64,000 bases of DNA from Parietichytrium sp. I65-24A (Eukaryota; Sar; Bigyra; Thraustochytrida; Thraustochytriidae), in assembly GCA_012862575.1 (NCBI GenBank), contig BLSF01000024.1:374843-438842 (forward strand). Reading direction: 5' to 3'. A program made the translations under genes and the position numbers. Shown here piece by piece: positions 22,756 to 33,625 of the stretch. Numbering within the stretch: the stretch's first letter is position 1; each line of letters begins with the position of its first letter. A model generated the notes under the pieces. The model did not search any database. It worked only from the letters and a program-made list of their open reading frames with translations, and was not told the origin of the DNA.

Positions 22756-23190
22756 ATGCCGAACAACAATAACAATGAGCATTGGAGTGATGGGCGGTGG
22801 ATCGTCGTGAAGGCAAAGAGCAAGAGCAAGTGGGAGCTCGTGGATCTTCTTGCGAACAACCGCCACCAAAGAGATCAAGTGCGCCAGACGCGCACAGCTC
22901 CCGCGCCACGTCCCAAGACCCGGAACGCCTTGCTTGAGGCTACTGTGCATCGCGCACAAAGCCGCCTTGCAGAGTCACGGGCACGCGTCGAGGCAGTGCT
23001 GCAGCTCAGGCGTCAACAGGAGGTCGTTCAGGCGGTTCGTGATGGCTACGCCTACGTCGATCCTGAGGCCTGCGGCAATGTAGGCGACGATCTTCTCCCG
23101 CCGGTCGAAGACATTATTCAGCAAGCCCAAAGAACACTTGCAGAGCTCAACATGGCGGCTGCTCCGGAACAACACAACACCATTGTATAA
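22756..23190 (+). CDS. Small hypothetical protein
   Basis: A frame of 144 residues starting MPNNNNNEHWSDGRW, only 54 bases after the stop of the coiled-coil gene on the same strand. Composition is protein-like: an N-terminal basic stretch, a central Arg/Gln/Ala-rich segment with heptad spacing, and a C-terminal LLPPVEDIIQQAQRTLAELN helix. I do not recognise a family. An in-frame ATG at 22717 would add 13 residues. The tight spacing raises the possibility that it belongs to the same transcription unit as the coiled-coil gene, but no splice pair joins them in frame. It could also be a chance frame in GC-rich DNA. Confidence 0.55.
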   Translation: MPNNNNNEHWSDGRWIVVKAKSKSKWELVDLLANNRHQRDQVRQTRTAPAPRPKTRNALLEATVHRAQSRLAESRARVEAVLQLRRQQEVVQAVRDGYAYVDPEACGNVGDDLLPPVEDIIQQAQRTLAELNMAAAPEQHNTIV

Positions 23191-23635
23191 TAGAAAAAGT
23201 TATGTACTTTGAAGTGACTTTGTTTGCTTGCTCTCACCCTTTTCCATTTAAATCTCACCATATGTCCCCAGTAACGACGCAGGTTTTGCAACATCATTGT
23301 CACCGTTCGAAGTCGCTGGCAAACACCACAACATCCAGGAAAAAAGGTGCATGCAGGAGGCTTACTAACGCTTGTGTTGGTGGGATGTCACTGATGTTTG
23401 CCTCACACCAATTCTAGCTTAGTGGCTGGCTCAAGCTGGAGAATCGGGTTTATGATCAATCAAGACAAATTTCGAATTTCGATCGAGTGCGAAGAAAAGA
23501 AAGAATGGGGTTACTTTAGTTCTGAGTTAAAAGTAAGACAAGCTTTGGGCCTCCTTGCCAAGCAAGCGAAGGCCACGACACCGTTGATTTTCTTTTTGTA
23601 AATACAAATACAAATGCACATAGGACCTTTTCACT
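23191..23635. other. Convergent intergenic space
   Basis: About 445 bases between the small unknown gene and PINX1. I see no feature beyond short frames. Confidence 0.5.
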
Positions 23636-24259
23636 TCAGGAAGATGCGGCTTCGATTGCTTTATAAGTGTCCCTCACTTGACCTGCAACTCCAAGAATAG
23701 CATTAAGATCCATTCTGGAGAAGTTGCTAACGTCTTTGGCACGAACAAGCTTGGCGTGCGCTTTCCTAGACACCGATACCTGCACACCAGACGCCGTCTT
23801 CTTGTCCTTCTTCTTGTCCTTCTTTTTGGAGGCAGATTCCGAGTCAGAGTCGCTCTTTCTGCTCTTCTTGCTCTTCTTCTCCTTCTTCGCCTTCTTGCTC
23901 TTCTTCTTGCTCTTACTGCTACTGCCGCTACTGCTGCTCACTTCCTGCCCATCGCTCTCTTCGTCCCCGCTATCGTTGCTAGCCCTGGACCGCTTCTTAC
24001 TCGGGCGATGCTCCGCATTGAGAGAGCGGAGCACATCATTAAAGTTAGAAATCTGCCCCTGGAAAGCCGCATTGCCCACACCGTCTTCCGTCATGCCAAG
24101 GCCAAGAAGCTCCTGCCTCTTTTCCGTTTTAATGTGCGAAACAATCCCGTCCTCATTCTTGCCCATGCCTTTGCCTTCCTGCCATCCAAGCTTTTGCAGG
24201 AACTTGAAACCGAATTTCGACTTGTCCTGCGCCCATCGCAAGTTCTGAGTGTTCGCCAT
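23636..24259 (-). CDS. PINX1: PINX1/Gno1-like G-patch protein
   Basis: A 207-residue single-exon protein. The N-terminal NLRWAQDKSKFGFKFLQKLGW (first part, with the W and FG spacing of the family) runs into a G-patch (about residues 14-60, GKGMGKNEDGIVSHIK). Next is a Lys/Ser/Asp/Glu-rich stretch (about 88-155) like the KKE/D region of yeast Gno1/Pxr1. The C-terminal segment SRKAHAKLVRAKDVSNFSRMDLNAILGV matches the conserved tail of PINX1 in kind. In yeast and human the protein activates the DEAH helicase Prp43/DHX15 in ribosome biogenesis and has been reported to affect telomerase. Nucleolar location is expected. The presumed 5' leader (24262-24310) is strongly purine-rich on the sense strand. 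Confidence 0.9.
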   Translation of the reverse strand: MANTQNLRWAQDKSKFGFKFLQKLGWQEGKGMGKNEDGIVSHIKTEKRQELLGLGMTEDGVGNAAFQGQISNFNDVLRSLNAEHRPSKKRSRASNDSGDEESDGQEVSSSSGSSSKSKKKSKKAKKEKKSKKSRKSDSDSESASKKKDKKKDKKTASGVQVSVSRKAHAKLVRAKDVSNFSRMDLNAILGVAGQVRDTYKAIEAASS

Positions 24260-25152
24260 CTTGTGCCTTCCTTCTTTCCTTCTTTACTTCTTTACTTTCT
24301 TATTTCCCTCTCCTCAAGCAACGCGCTTCCTGTGCTGAGTGCTGACTGTTTATTTGAGTGAGTGAATGATTGATTGATCGAAAGGATCCGCAACTCGGCT
24401 TTCCACTCTCAACACGCAAGTTCCTCTCAGCTCCGGCGAACTGCGAAACCCTTTTACTGTCCCCTTCGCTCTCTTCTCTCTTCGCTCTTCTCTCTCTTCG
24501 CTCTCTTTGCTCTCTTTGCTCTCTCTCGCTCGTTCGCTTTGCACACGTGCTTGCAGCGTCCACCACCCACAACTCGCTAGCAGCGGTCTACTGGCGCCTA
24601 GCACTAGTTCTCTGTTCACGATCAGCATTTTGTTCCGTGAAGACGGGTTCCTCGGTGTTCGTGATCTGTTCTTTTGATCTCTGGAGAGAATGTTCCTAGA
24701 CGTTCGCGAGCAGCTCGCTGTTCCCTGGTGAGAAGAGTCGTTCTCTATTGTTCACTCTCTGCGCCTAGGAAGATTTCATTAGGATAGCAGGCTATCCACT
24801 GGTAGTCCCTGGTAGCGTGTCGTTATTGGATCTTATGGAGAAGAGTAAGAGGAGCTCGGTGGTAACGTTTGTTTGTGAGAGGAAAAAACAGCCGAGCAGC
24901 GAGGACACTCTCCCTCCAGCTGTGGGGACAGGTGCAAGTAATAAGTACTTAGTGCACGTAACTACCCGCATAACGGCTTCCAATTTTTGCACTGAAGCTG
25001 CTCCACACCGATCGAGAGCTTCCGAAGAGAGAGAGAGAGAGAGAGAGAGTGCGACGTTGAGAAAGCTGACGGAGTAGGAGTAGGAGCAGAAAAAAGAAAA
25101 AAGAAAAAAGAAAAAAGAAAAAAGAAAAAGGGAAAAGGGAAAAGGAAAAAGA
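24260..25152. promoter_or_regulatory. Divergent promoter region, PINX1 and RAD6-like
   Basis: About 890 bases between two divergent start codons. Sense-strand purine tracts abut both genes: CT-rich on the plus strand at 24262-24310 and 24470-24540 for PINX1, and (GA)n at 25027-25050 then (GAAAAAA)n at 25088-25150 for the E2. No clear TATA box is visible. Confidence 0.45.
25088..25150 (+). repeat. (GAAAAAA)n purine tract before the E2 start codon
   Basis: About five tandem GAAAAAA units grade into GGGAAAAGGAAAAAG and end two bases before the ATG at 25153. Confidence 0.9.
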
Positions 25153-25931
25153 ATGAGCACGGAGGCCTCTTCGAGCAGCAGCAGCGCCACGCCCGGGGCT
25201 GGGGCTTCGGCGGCGTCCAAGCAGCGACTGATGACGGACTTGAAGGAGATGATGAATGAGCCGCCTGAAGGTTGCAGCGCGGCGCCTGCCAACGAGAGCA
25301 ACTTGTTCGTGTGGAATGCAAGCATTATCGGCCCGGATGAGTCCCCATGGGAGGGCGGCATTTACGGCCTGCGTCTTCACTTTCCTTCAGAATGTGAGTT
25401 GTGAATCTTTTCGAGCTGTTGACTGCGCTGGCCATTTTGTGGATGGAGTGAGTGAGTGAGTTCGAGTGATTGAGTGAGACTAACAGAGCTCTGTGAACGC
25501 AGATCCATCTAACCCGCCCAAGGTGAGATTCACCTGCGAGATGTTTCACCCTAACGTGTATTCGGATGGTACGCTGTGCTTAGATATCATTCAGGTAAGT
25601 TTTCACACGGTCCATGTGCGCTCCGTATTCATTTCAAGTCTCACAGAAGAAAAAATTGCCCTCTCGCGCCACAGGATCAATGGAGCCCTATTTACACAAC
25701 CAGTAAGTTCTCCCGGTTTGACACCAAGGCTCTGGATTCGTATTGGCTAACGGATTCGACTGGTTTTCTGTTCTCTTAATAGGCACAATTCTTACCTCTA
25801 TTCAGAGCTTGCTCACGGACCCAAACCCGAATTCTCCGGCAAACCCTGAAGCTGCTAAACTCTACACAACAGACGTCAAGGAGTACAAGAAGCGTGTAAG
25901 GCGTATCGCTTCGAAGAGCTTGGAAGGCTAG
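25153..25931 (+). CDS. RAD6: RAD6/UBE2A-type ubiquitin-conjugating enzyme E2 (four exons)
   Basis: Exons 25153..25393, 25503..25594, 25675..25702 and 25783..25931 join into 169 residues. The three introns (109, 80, 80 bases) have GTGAGT, GTAAGT and GTAAGT donors. The product has HPN at 96-98 and the catalytic cysteine C106 in [10 protein letters not shown]. It ends [19 protein letters not shown] and a short tail, which marks the RAD6/UBE2A-B group rather than UBE2D or UBC13. In other eukaryotes this E2, with RAD18 or BRE1 ligases, ubiquitinates PCNA or histone H2B. The first 18 residues, rich in Ser, Ala and Gly, are extra relative to the yeast and human enzymes. It lacks the acidic C-terminal tail of yeast Rad6. 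The third exon is only 28 bases. Confidence 0.93.
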
Positions 25932-26371
25932 GTAGTGTATTTACGAGGAGACATAGGGACTGAAGACTGTCGGTCAAATGAATTGGAATTGCACAGCCAA
26001 TTTGCCCCGGTGACGAAGCAAATCAAGAAGAACAGTCAGTGAGAACGGCAGCGCAAAGCTCTGCACTACCGCTCGTACTACGAAACACGAATATTGCAAC
26101 TATTTTCTGCTTTCTTTTTCTTTATTGCTCTCTCAAACCATTCAATCTTTCTATTTTTCCAATGAACATTAGTCAAGCGCAAGGATCCAAGCCTTTCTCG
26201 ACTTGTCATCTACCAAATTTTCTTCATCTTTTTTTCTTAATTCTTTTCAAATAGAATTTTTACATGAAACAGCACACATACGGCATCAGGACAAAAGCTC
26301 AGCAGCAAAAAAACTCAAACTTGGCCAAAAACCTTCTTCAAGGTGATGTGAGGAGCATAACTTCTTGTGGT
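25932..26371. other. Convergent intergenic space
   Basis: About 440 AT-rich bases between the E2 and the PH-ankyrin-FYVE gene. No feature is recognised. Confidence 0.5.
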
Positions 26372-28729
26372 TTAAAACAAACCAAACCAGCTTGCCTTCT
26401 TCTCCTCCCTCTCGCGAAGTTGCCGAGCAAGTGATGAGAAATTTGCTGCGTTATTGCTCATCTCGGCAGATTTGTCCGACAAACGCGTGAGCTTCTCGCC
26501 ACGCTCTGCGAGGGTTTGTTGAGCTTGCTGAAGGATGTCTTGCGTCCTCGATACAAGCCCAGAAGCCACGCCTTCCTTCTTCTTTTGCTCTGCGCCATCG
26601 CCATCAGCACCAGCACCAGCGCCTTTGCTTCTGTCCTTGTCAACCGTCAATTTGCCAAGGCTTTTAAAGAGAGCAGCTTTTTCGTCTTCAAAATCACCCG
26701 CACTTCCAGAAATTTCCTTGGCTTGCAGCACAATCTCACGGCACGTTTTATTAAAGCAACCACAACAAACCTTCCCTTTAACAACTTCTCTAGTGGGTTT
26801 CGCTTGCTTGCTAGGGCTTGAGGCGCCTGCTGCTTGCGAAGGGCCAGAGAGCGTCATCGACTTGGCGCAACACGTTGAACAGAAGATTCTCCCACAACGG
26901 CGGCAGTGATGCCGGCGAACCATCATCGAGAACTCCGTTCCGCATGACATACACTCCCTTGCGGACGCATCGTCCTGCCACAACGGACTGCCCTGATCCA
27001 CCGCGCGAGGCAAACTGTCTCGATCATATCGCACGATTTTCGACACACTCGCGGGCTCCTCCTTGTTCGCCCACACCTGCGCCCAATTCGAAAAAGGGAG
27101 ATTGTGGGCCTTCAAGAGTGTTTCGGAGGACACGCCGTACAAATTCGCAATGTCCATGCGCGCCCCAGATACAACCAAGTCATTTGCGGTCGCAATAATG
27201 TCCTCGTTCACCTTCGCCAGTGGGTTGCCGTCATCATCAGTCAAGACCAGATGCAGCGCCGTACTTCCCGCCGAATCCCGGGTATTTGGGTCAGCGCCCC
27301 ACAGAAGGAGCTTCGAGACGAGCGGCAAACACAGCGGCCGGGTAGCGCAGACGAGCAAAAGTGCAGATCGGCCATGGCTTTCAACAGTCTCATCCACGCG
27401 AGCGCCATTGCGCAGGAGCACGTCCACCAGGCCCGGGTGCGCATTTTTAGCTGCGATGTGTAGAGCGAGCTCCCCGTCCATATTCCTGGCGTGGACATCC
27501 GCGCCATGTGCAACGAGAGCCTGCACAGTTGCTGCGGCCAATTCAGAGCTTTTCGACCCGGCGATAGACTCCATCTCGCAATCACTGACAAGCTTACACG
27601 CCTCCGATACGCACGTGAGCAGAGGCGTTTCATCCTGCAGGTCCTTCAGGTCGGGCTCTGCGCCAGCTTTGAGCAACGTCGTTGCACAAACAGACTGTAA
27701 CTTGGCACAAGCGTAATGCAGCGGAGTGCGAAGTTCGTTGTCCATCGGGCTTGGTGTTGCGCCATTCATGAGTAACTGACGCATGACCAGAGACCGCCCA
27801 TACCATGCCGCCAAGTGCAACGCAGTGAGTCCCTCCTCGTCCACGGCGTCCACGTCCGGCGCACCAGTCAGAACACCACTGTCTCCTCCGTCATTCTCCT
27901 CCCCGTCGCGCTCGCTTTGCAGGACCCTGAGTATCTTCCCAGCTTGGTACACATCTCCTTCTACAGCCGCGGCCCACAGAGTTCCGCGCACGACCGTGTG
28001 CACCGCGCCTTTGTCCACTTTCGCCGAGCTGGCGTCTCCGACTTGGCCGACTTGGCCGACTTGGAGCGCTTCTGCGATTGCGCCAATCCACGCTCGCTTC
28101 TCCGGACCGGACCCGCAGTCCACGAGAACCCTGCGCCGAGAACCGCGCTCCAGGATCTCCACCGCATTCTTGCTCTCGGCGGTAGCCAGTCTTAGCTCTC
28201 GCTCTCGCTCTTTGTCGGCGTCCGCATCGTCCGCATCGCCGTTTTCGACGCCCGAGTTGTCGTCATCATCTACGTTCTCGTCACTGTCATCGCTGTCAGA
28301 GTCCTCCAGCACGAAGAACCCGCTGCCCACGTCGCGGACGGAACCCGCTCGCACGGCCGCCGCCGGTTCTTGGTTCTCCTCCTCCACCTCCTGAATCCGC
28401 ACCTGGATTTCCCCGCCCGCCTCCACACTCACCCACGCCTCCGCCCACGTCGCGTGCGCGCAAAGAGCGTCGCGGACGTGCGCGAACACAGGAATGTTCC
28501 CCGTCTGCTGGCCGGCCACTTGTTGTTGTTGTTGCTGTTGCTGCTGCTGCTGCTGCTGTGGCTGGGGTTGTGCGCGCCGCCCGCGACCCAGCAACGCCAT
28601 TGGCCAGGAGATGGGCTGTGCATTCTGCGCGGGAAGCGGGGTCTCCGCAGCGACGGGATCTACCAGAGCTGCGCGCAGGAACCCGCGGCGCAAAACGGGT
28701 TCTCCGCTCTGCGAAGACTGTGCGTCCAT
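26372..28729 (-). CDS. PH-ankyrin-FYVE domain protein
   Basis: A 785-residue single-exon protein. After a Pro/Gln-rich start with polyQ (about residues 57-69), a PH-like fold begins [15 protein letters not shown]. It is interrupted by a long acidic DSDDSDEN...DDDDN insertion and closes with the typical C-terminal helix [13 protein letters not shown] near residue 215. About six ankyrin repeats span residues 295-545 ([45 protein letters not shown]). A FYVE finger at about 590-665 has CMSCG, the RRHHCRRCG signature for PtdIns3P and four Cys pairs. A C-terminal coiled segment follows. The signature predicts binding to early endosomal membranes. A similar ankyrin plus FYVE layout is known in ANKFY1/Rabankyrin-type proteins, but that one has BTB rather than PH, so orthology is not claimed. 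Confidence 0.88.
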   Translation of the reverse strand: MDAQSSQSGEPVLRRGFLRAALVDPVAAETPLPAQNAQPISWPMALLGRGRRAQPQPQQQQQQQQQQQQQVAGQQTGNIPVFAHVRDALCAHATWAEAWVSVEAGGEIQVRIQEVEEENQEPAAAVRAGSVRDVGSGFFVLEDSDSDDSDENVDDDDNSGVENGDADDADADKERERELRLATAESKNAVEILERGSRRRVLVDCGSGPEKRAWIGAIAEALQVGQVGQVGDASSAKVDKGAVHTVVRGTLWAAAVEGDVYQAGKILRVLQSERDGEENDGGDSGVLTGAPDVDAVDEEGLTALHLAAWYGRSLVMRQLLMNGATPSPMDNELRTPLHYACAKLQSVCATTLLKAGAEPDLKDLQDETPLLTCVSEACKLVSDCEMESIAGSKSSELAAATVQALVAHGADVHARNMDGELALHIAAKNAHPGLVDVLLRNGARVDETVESHGRSALLLVCATRPLCLPLVSKLLLWGADPNTRDSAGSTALHLVLTDDDGNPLAKVNEDIIATANDLVVSGARMDIANLYGVSSETLLKAHNLPFSNWAQVWANKEEPASVSKIVRYDRDSLPRAVDQGSPLWQDDASARECMSCGTEFSMMVRRHHCRRCGRIFCSTCCAKSMTLSGPSQAAGASSPSKQAKPTREVVKGKVCCGCFNKTCREIVLQAKEISGSAGDFEDEKAALFKSLGKLTVDKDRSKGAGAGADGDGAEQKKKEGVASGLVSRTQDILQQAQQTLAERGEKLTRLSDKSAEMSNNAANFSSLARQLREREEKKASWFGLF

Positions 28730-29231
28730 CCCCTCAACAAATCACTCCGCTGATCGTACGCGCGGAGATAGGATTTATATACTCGCTTGCTAGTACCCTT
28801 CGTCCCCGCGCGCTGCGCTCCTCCCTCTGAAAATTCTCTCTCTCTTATCTATCGAATTAATTATTTCGACAATTTCCTCACCCGCCTTGCTATCGTTTTA
28901 TTTATCTCACTCTACTAATCCCAACGCCCAAATCCCGGGTCGGTAGTTCGTGGCTAATGGATAACCTAGTACTCAGTACTTTTGTTTCAGGTTTGGGGCA
29001 TCAGATATGGTAGAACAGCTCCTTGATCCTTGGCCATTCTATCAGTTTCTAGCAGGCGTGGGTAAGACAAGAAGGTCGAGATTCGTAGTGCTATAATAAG
29101 GTAGTGCTATGGAAGAGAGCCTCGTAGGTGTGGGAAGTGGTGCGAGGACACGTTGAAAGGCAGAAAGGAAGAAGGGAATACGGAAAGAGGAAAGAGGAAA
29201 GAGAGAAAGAGGAAAGAGAGAAACGGAAAGA
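28730..29231. promoter_or_regulatory. Divergent intergenic promoter region
   Basis: 500 bases between divergent starts. It contains an AGTACTCAGTACT-type palindrome near 28970 and a GA-rich tract (29155-29228) directly before the next plus-strand gene. A TTTGTTTCAG acceptor-like sequence at about 28981-28990 might end a 5' leader intron. Confidence 0.4.
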
Positions 29232-29923
29232 ATGTTCCAGGACGAGGAAGATGGGTTCATGATCAGTTTGGACGACGAGGAGGAGGTGGGTGATGGCACT
29301 GTTCAAGGCGGAGAAGAGGAAGAGAACGAGGAGTACTATAACGGGACGCACAATGACAGCAGCTCCAATCTCATGCAACAGCAAACACAACAGCAAGTGC
29401 AAGTGCAACAGCATCAACAGCAGCATCAAGAGCAAATGCCACAAGCTACCGACACCACCAGCCCGAAGAGGCTGACGAAGAGGCAGTCTGTGTACAAAGA
29501 CCCGAACATTTACAATCTCACACAGTCATCGACAGAGCTCACTAGGAACTATGTTGTAAGTTTATTTGGCGGCGTAGACGCTGATGTCCTCGAGGAGCTG
29601 ACGAGGCGAAATTTCCCACTAACGAGTACTTTGGATGCTGAATTTGTCAGGAACTGGAGAAAATCGTGGGCAGCATGCTCTCCAATAACGGGGACCCCGC
29701 CGCCTTGGAGAAAGCTTGCTTGGAAAAGCTTGAGCAAGTCAATAAAAAGTGTGATCAATTGTGCAGAAGAGTGAAAAGAAAGCGTGATATTTTGGCAGTG
29801 GAACGGTTCATCATTCGGCGCAGAGAAGAGGAAATGCAACAAGGCCCGCACGACTTTATTTCAGTAGTTTCCGAAAACCTCTCCGTTTCGCGCTCTGCTT
29901 TCCAGAAAGTTCTTATGGATTAA
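29232..29923 (+). CDS. Conserved-looking hypothetical coiled-coil protein (two exons)
   Basis: Exons 29232..29555 and 29651..29923 give 198 residues. The 95-base intron has a GTAAGT donor, a CACTAACG branch and a TTTGTCAG acceptor, and joins RNYV to ELEKIVGSML in phase 0. The N-terminus is acidic (MFQDEEDGFMISLDDEEE) followed by a Gln-rich stretch. The C-terminal 110 residues are helical and basic, with heptad-like Leu spacing, and look like the conserved part. I do not recognise the family; the overall shape recalls small subunits of kinetochore or transport complexes, but no motif supports a name. A purine-rich leader ends directly at the start codon. Confidence 0.75.
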
Positions 29924-30170
29924 ACGCTTCGACAGACAAATGTGAATTCTTAAGTTAGTTTTGTTTTTAACACAATTATTTTAAACGAAGAGACCACGCT
30001 TAAAAGAACAAGGGGAACGGCTGACTCCAAAAAACGTTAAATCGCTGGCCGTGATGAAGCACAGTGTACTTGGCTTTTGAACCTTACCACTTGATCATGT
30101 CGCGCCACTTTCTATGACATCCATCATTCCAAATTAACTACTAACGACCGCGGCACTCGCAAAGAGACAT

Positions 30171-31847
30171 CTACCAGGCGTGATGAGAGTCCATACCCAC
30201 CACCTCTTTTCCACTACTCGATCTCCGACGTGTTGCTCCGGCGTGCGCGTCACTTTCTTTCGGAGCGCCACTAGCATGGTTTTTCTCGTCAATTTCTTCT
30301 TCAGGAATGCGAGCGCCTTTGGCGCCTTCACAAGAATCCAAACTGCCTCGAGACGCCCCCTTGTGGTACAGCTTGGAGTCACTCTCAGAAAAATCTTCCC
30401 TTAGATCTGGAAGCTTTCTCAGCTGAGGCATCTGATCCATCGAAGCTATTCTACGACTGTTGGTCCGGTCCGGAGTGTGCAAAGTGTCTCGTAATGCGTT
30501 GTAAAGGTCGCTCATTGCCAACGAATGATACTGCAAAGAGAGAGGCATCGGCGTAGGTGGCCTCTCAAAGCTGGAAACCTTTCCGCTTGCCTCTTTTGGG
30601 TCACCCTCGGTTGCACCGTCTTTACCGTTTGGCAAAATACGATTTGGGTCTTCGCTGCTGTCGGGCGAAACCTTTGTAAGATCTGGAATGTCGTGCTCAC
30701 GTTGCGAGAGCAATAATACCCCGAATACTGTGGTCAATACACCGGCAAGGAACAGGCATTTGTGCCACAATTCCAAATTTTCGAATTCATCGAAATAAAC
30801 TCCTCCTCCGATTACGCCGCCAGTAATAAAAAAGCACTGGAAGACTGGAATCACCAAGACCGCGTCAAAGTCTTTTAGCCCGACTGCAAGCCAGTGAAGC
30901 TGATTGAAAATCGTGAAAAACATGCACAATATAATAAGGTAGGTCTCGAAGCGACCAAACTGATTGCTGCCGGCAAATGTCATCTTGATCAGTTCTGCAG
31001 AGCATTTCGCAAACAATACGGACTGAGCCCCGAGGATCCCAGAGAGTGCTGCTGGAAAAATAGGATGAAACTTTCTCCACCGGACATACGCCTTGCCATT
31101 TCGATCGACCCGCCTCAGTTTATCCAGATACTTCAGCACCCCGTATATCACGAGTCTAAGCGAGCCACTCCCGAGTTAGTCAAGTTTCTCAGAGGGCTCA
31201 AATGTCACCTATCCACCCAGAAAAAAAGTAAACTTACACGACGAAGACCACCAAGCTTGCGTACACAGCAAACGACACCCGAGTATATAGCTCTAAGAGG
31301 CACTCAAGCGAATAACTTTTTTCTGTCTTGTCCGCGCTAATGGCCACTAAAACGACACCAACGATGACGAAACATGTGGCGATCAGATCTCTTTTGGTTA
31401 GCTTCTCCTTCAAGAAGAAATGCGCAAAAAAGAGATTTGCGACCATTGTGAATCCTCCCACCGGTGTTGCAAGGGACTGCGCCGCAAACCCGAGCGCTGC
31501 AAAGTCCCCAACACTCCCGCCGATAACGAGAAGCAGACCAAAGAGCCATCTGCATGCGATAACTTTCTTGTTAGGAAGACTTTCTCGTCTTTGCTTGTCT
31601 CGAGGATAACTTACGTCTTCTGTAAAATATAAGGCTTCTCCCGATAACCTGGTTGCGATTGTACCAGCCTCATTTCTCTCATCATGGACATCTTTTGCAC
31701 GTTTACACCAAGATTCGAGGCGATACTTGATATTATACTTAGAATGACACCGACGTACCAAAGCCCGCTCAATAGCTCCGCATCGCTCACTTGAGTGAAC
31801 TCGCATGCTGAAGTGGCATTAAGCTTTGCCATCGTGTTGAGCCCCAA
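30171..31847 (-). CDS. NIPA-type magnesium transporter family protein (three exons)
   Basis: Exons complement(31615..31847), complement(31238..31549) and complement(30171..31155) give 509 residues. Introns of 65 and 82 bases have GTAAGT donors and CTAAC branches. The joined product has about nine hydrophobic helices. It shows family marks of NIPA (DMT superfamily): LLVIGGSVGDFAALGFAAQS, ATPVGGFTMVANLFFAHFFL then KEKL, and the later HPIFPAALSGILGAQSVLFAK. The C-terminal 150 residues are cytosolic, polar and Ser-rich. NIPA proteins are reported to carry Mg2+ in animals; plant members are on endosomal membranes. The exact substrate here is inferred. An in-frame ATG 15 bases after 31847 (MAKLNATS) is an equally good start. 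Confidence 0.88.
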
Positions 31848-32667
31848 ATATAATTTGCTCGCTGCCTCGGCCAGAAATTGGAAATGTTACAAAGCACCAG
31901 ACAAGCAAGAGACCCACCAGCGCCGGTTTGGGGCCGACAGTAGGGGGGGACACGGCGCAAGTGTCAAGTTGTTTCCGATGTTGACTTTGTCACGTTCACC
32001 TGCTTAGCATCCTACTCGCCTTTGCTCCCCTGCAGACTGTTGAAACAACGCGCGAGGTCTCCGAACTCTGCCCTGCTCAGATCACGCGTCCTCCTGGGTG
32101 AAAGGGGTTTGAAGGGTGTGGTGTGTAAATACGATAGGTCTTGCTGCAACGCCGCTCTGCACGAGTCGCAGAAAGCTGGCTTGAGGGCTGCGGCTACGTC
32201 TGCGTCGGCGCGTCTCTCCGGCTCTTTTCACCTCCCGCTCTTCCGACAGTCTGCCTGGCAATAGTCTTCCCAGCACCCAATTCGACTGAGGGTAGTACTG
32301 CAGGCACTGCCGACACGACGCGAAGAAATGGTGCCACTTACCTACCTGTGAGAGGCAGGGGACTATTGCATTTGGCGTACATTCGACTTCTTCATTTTCA
32401 GGCAATGAACGAAAACACTACTGACTAACATTAGTTGGACTCCTTGTACGTTCGTCTCCTCTTCTTCGATTTGGGCCGACGAATCGGCGGTTTTGGCAAT
32501 TCAGAAAAAACAACCAACCTCTAGTGCTCAACACTTGGCCTCACCAGAATCTATACGTTCAGGCGACTCAAACACAATCTGACGTCATACATGACTTGCT
32601 TGTAACGCCCCTGTCGCTGAGCGAACAGACAGTGAGCCTAGCATTTTCATACCGTGCTCTCTTTCTC

Positions 32668-32964
32668 GAGGGCAGGCTTGCGTGCGAAATTTCGAACAAG
32701 TGCAGATGGGAAATGTATTGGCCAATGAGTGCGCCGACCAGCTCATCGACAATCGTGAGACAGCGGTGTGGAACGATACAGATGGTCACCGTCACTCATT
32801 GCAAAAGTGAGCGGTCGCAATGGTCGCACTGCTTGAACTGTCCGTGCTGTCTGATAGGTAGCTAGTATCCCACTCAGCCGTGAACAGTGCCCCGCTCTGC
32901 AAAAGAACGTGTTAGGAGATCTCCGCTGCATGCTGGCAGCAATTTCGCACGCAAGCCTGCCCTC
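32668..32964. mobile_element. MITE-like element with 24-base perfect terminal inverted repeats
   Basis: Bases 32668-32691 (GAGGGCAGGCTTGCGTGCGA then AATT) recur exactly as the reverse complement at 32941-32964, enclosing 249 bases with no coding frame. The 10-mer CTCTCTTTCT occurs on both outer sides (32657-32666 and 32969-32978), one and four bases from the repeats. It could be a target-site duplication, but its low complexity weakens that. A perfect 24-base inverted repeat at this spacing is unlikely by chance. A non-autonomous DNA transposon is the simplest reading; a hairpin-forming RNA or a regulatory cruciform are alternatives. Confidence 0.5.
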
Positions 32965-33583
32965 AACACTCTCTTTCTTTCTTCCCTTCCCTCCTTCTCT
33001 GAATAAACTTTCATCTGTTGTCTTTGTCTGACGGTAGTGAATCTTGGTTGGGCTTATATAATTTGCGCATCAACACGTGAAGAATCAACTTGTGAAGAAA
33101 GAAAAAGCTCCTCTAAACACTGTAAAAACGCTCCAGGATAGCTTCCCAAGCCGGAGTTCAAGAGCCGTTGAACGGACACCTCGCTGTGGTCTAGACAGCA
33201 ATAACTGTAAGACCCGAATGACAGATTGAACAGTGCCAATCGCTGGCCTATTTATCGTTAGGCATAGGTGGCTAAGCCAGCATAGGCCAGCTCTAGCTAG
33301 CTAACTAGAGTAGACCCGCCGGAAAGAGTGTTCTAACCGACGGGGTGGGTGGTAGCGAGAGCACTAATCCTTACTTAGGCTGCTCTCAGATTGGCTATTC
33401 GCAAAGCAAACGGTTCTCTCATTTGAGAGGCAAAATTGTCAGCTCAGAATTCACAAAAAAAAATGTATTGCTGTTGCGAGAGAATCGCAGACCATAAAAG
33501 TGCGATTGCTTGACTGTGTGAAGATGGTTCTGCCTAATTTAATTCTTTCTTTCTTTCTTGTTGGATTCCTGGAATTCTGTTTT

Positions 33584-33625
33584 GAATTCTGAATTCTGAA
33601 TTCTGAATTCTGAATTCTGAATTCT
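33584..33625. repeat. (GAATTCT)n 7-base tandem repeat
   Basis: Six tandem copies of GAATTCT. Shorter runs of the same unit occur at 62425-62440 and in the 3.7 kb area. Confidence 0.9.
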
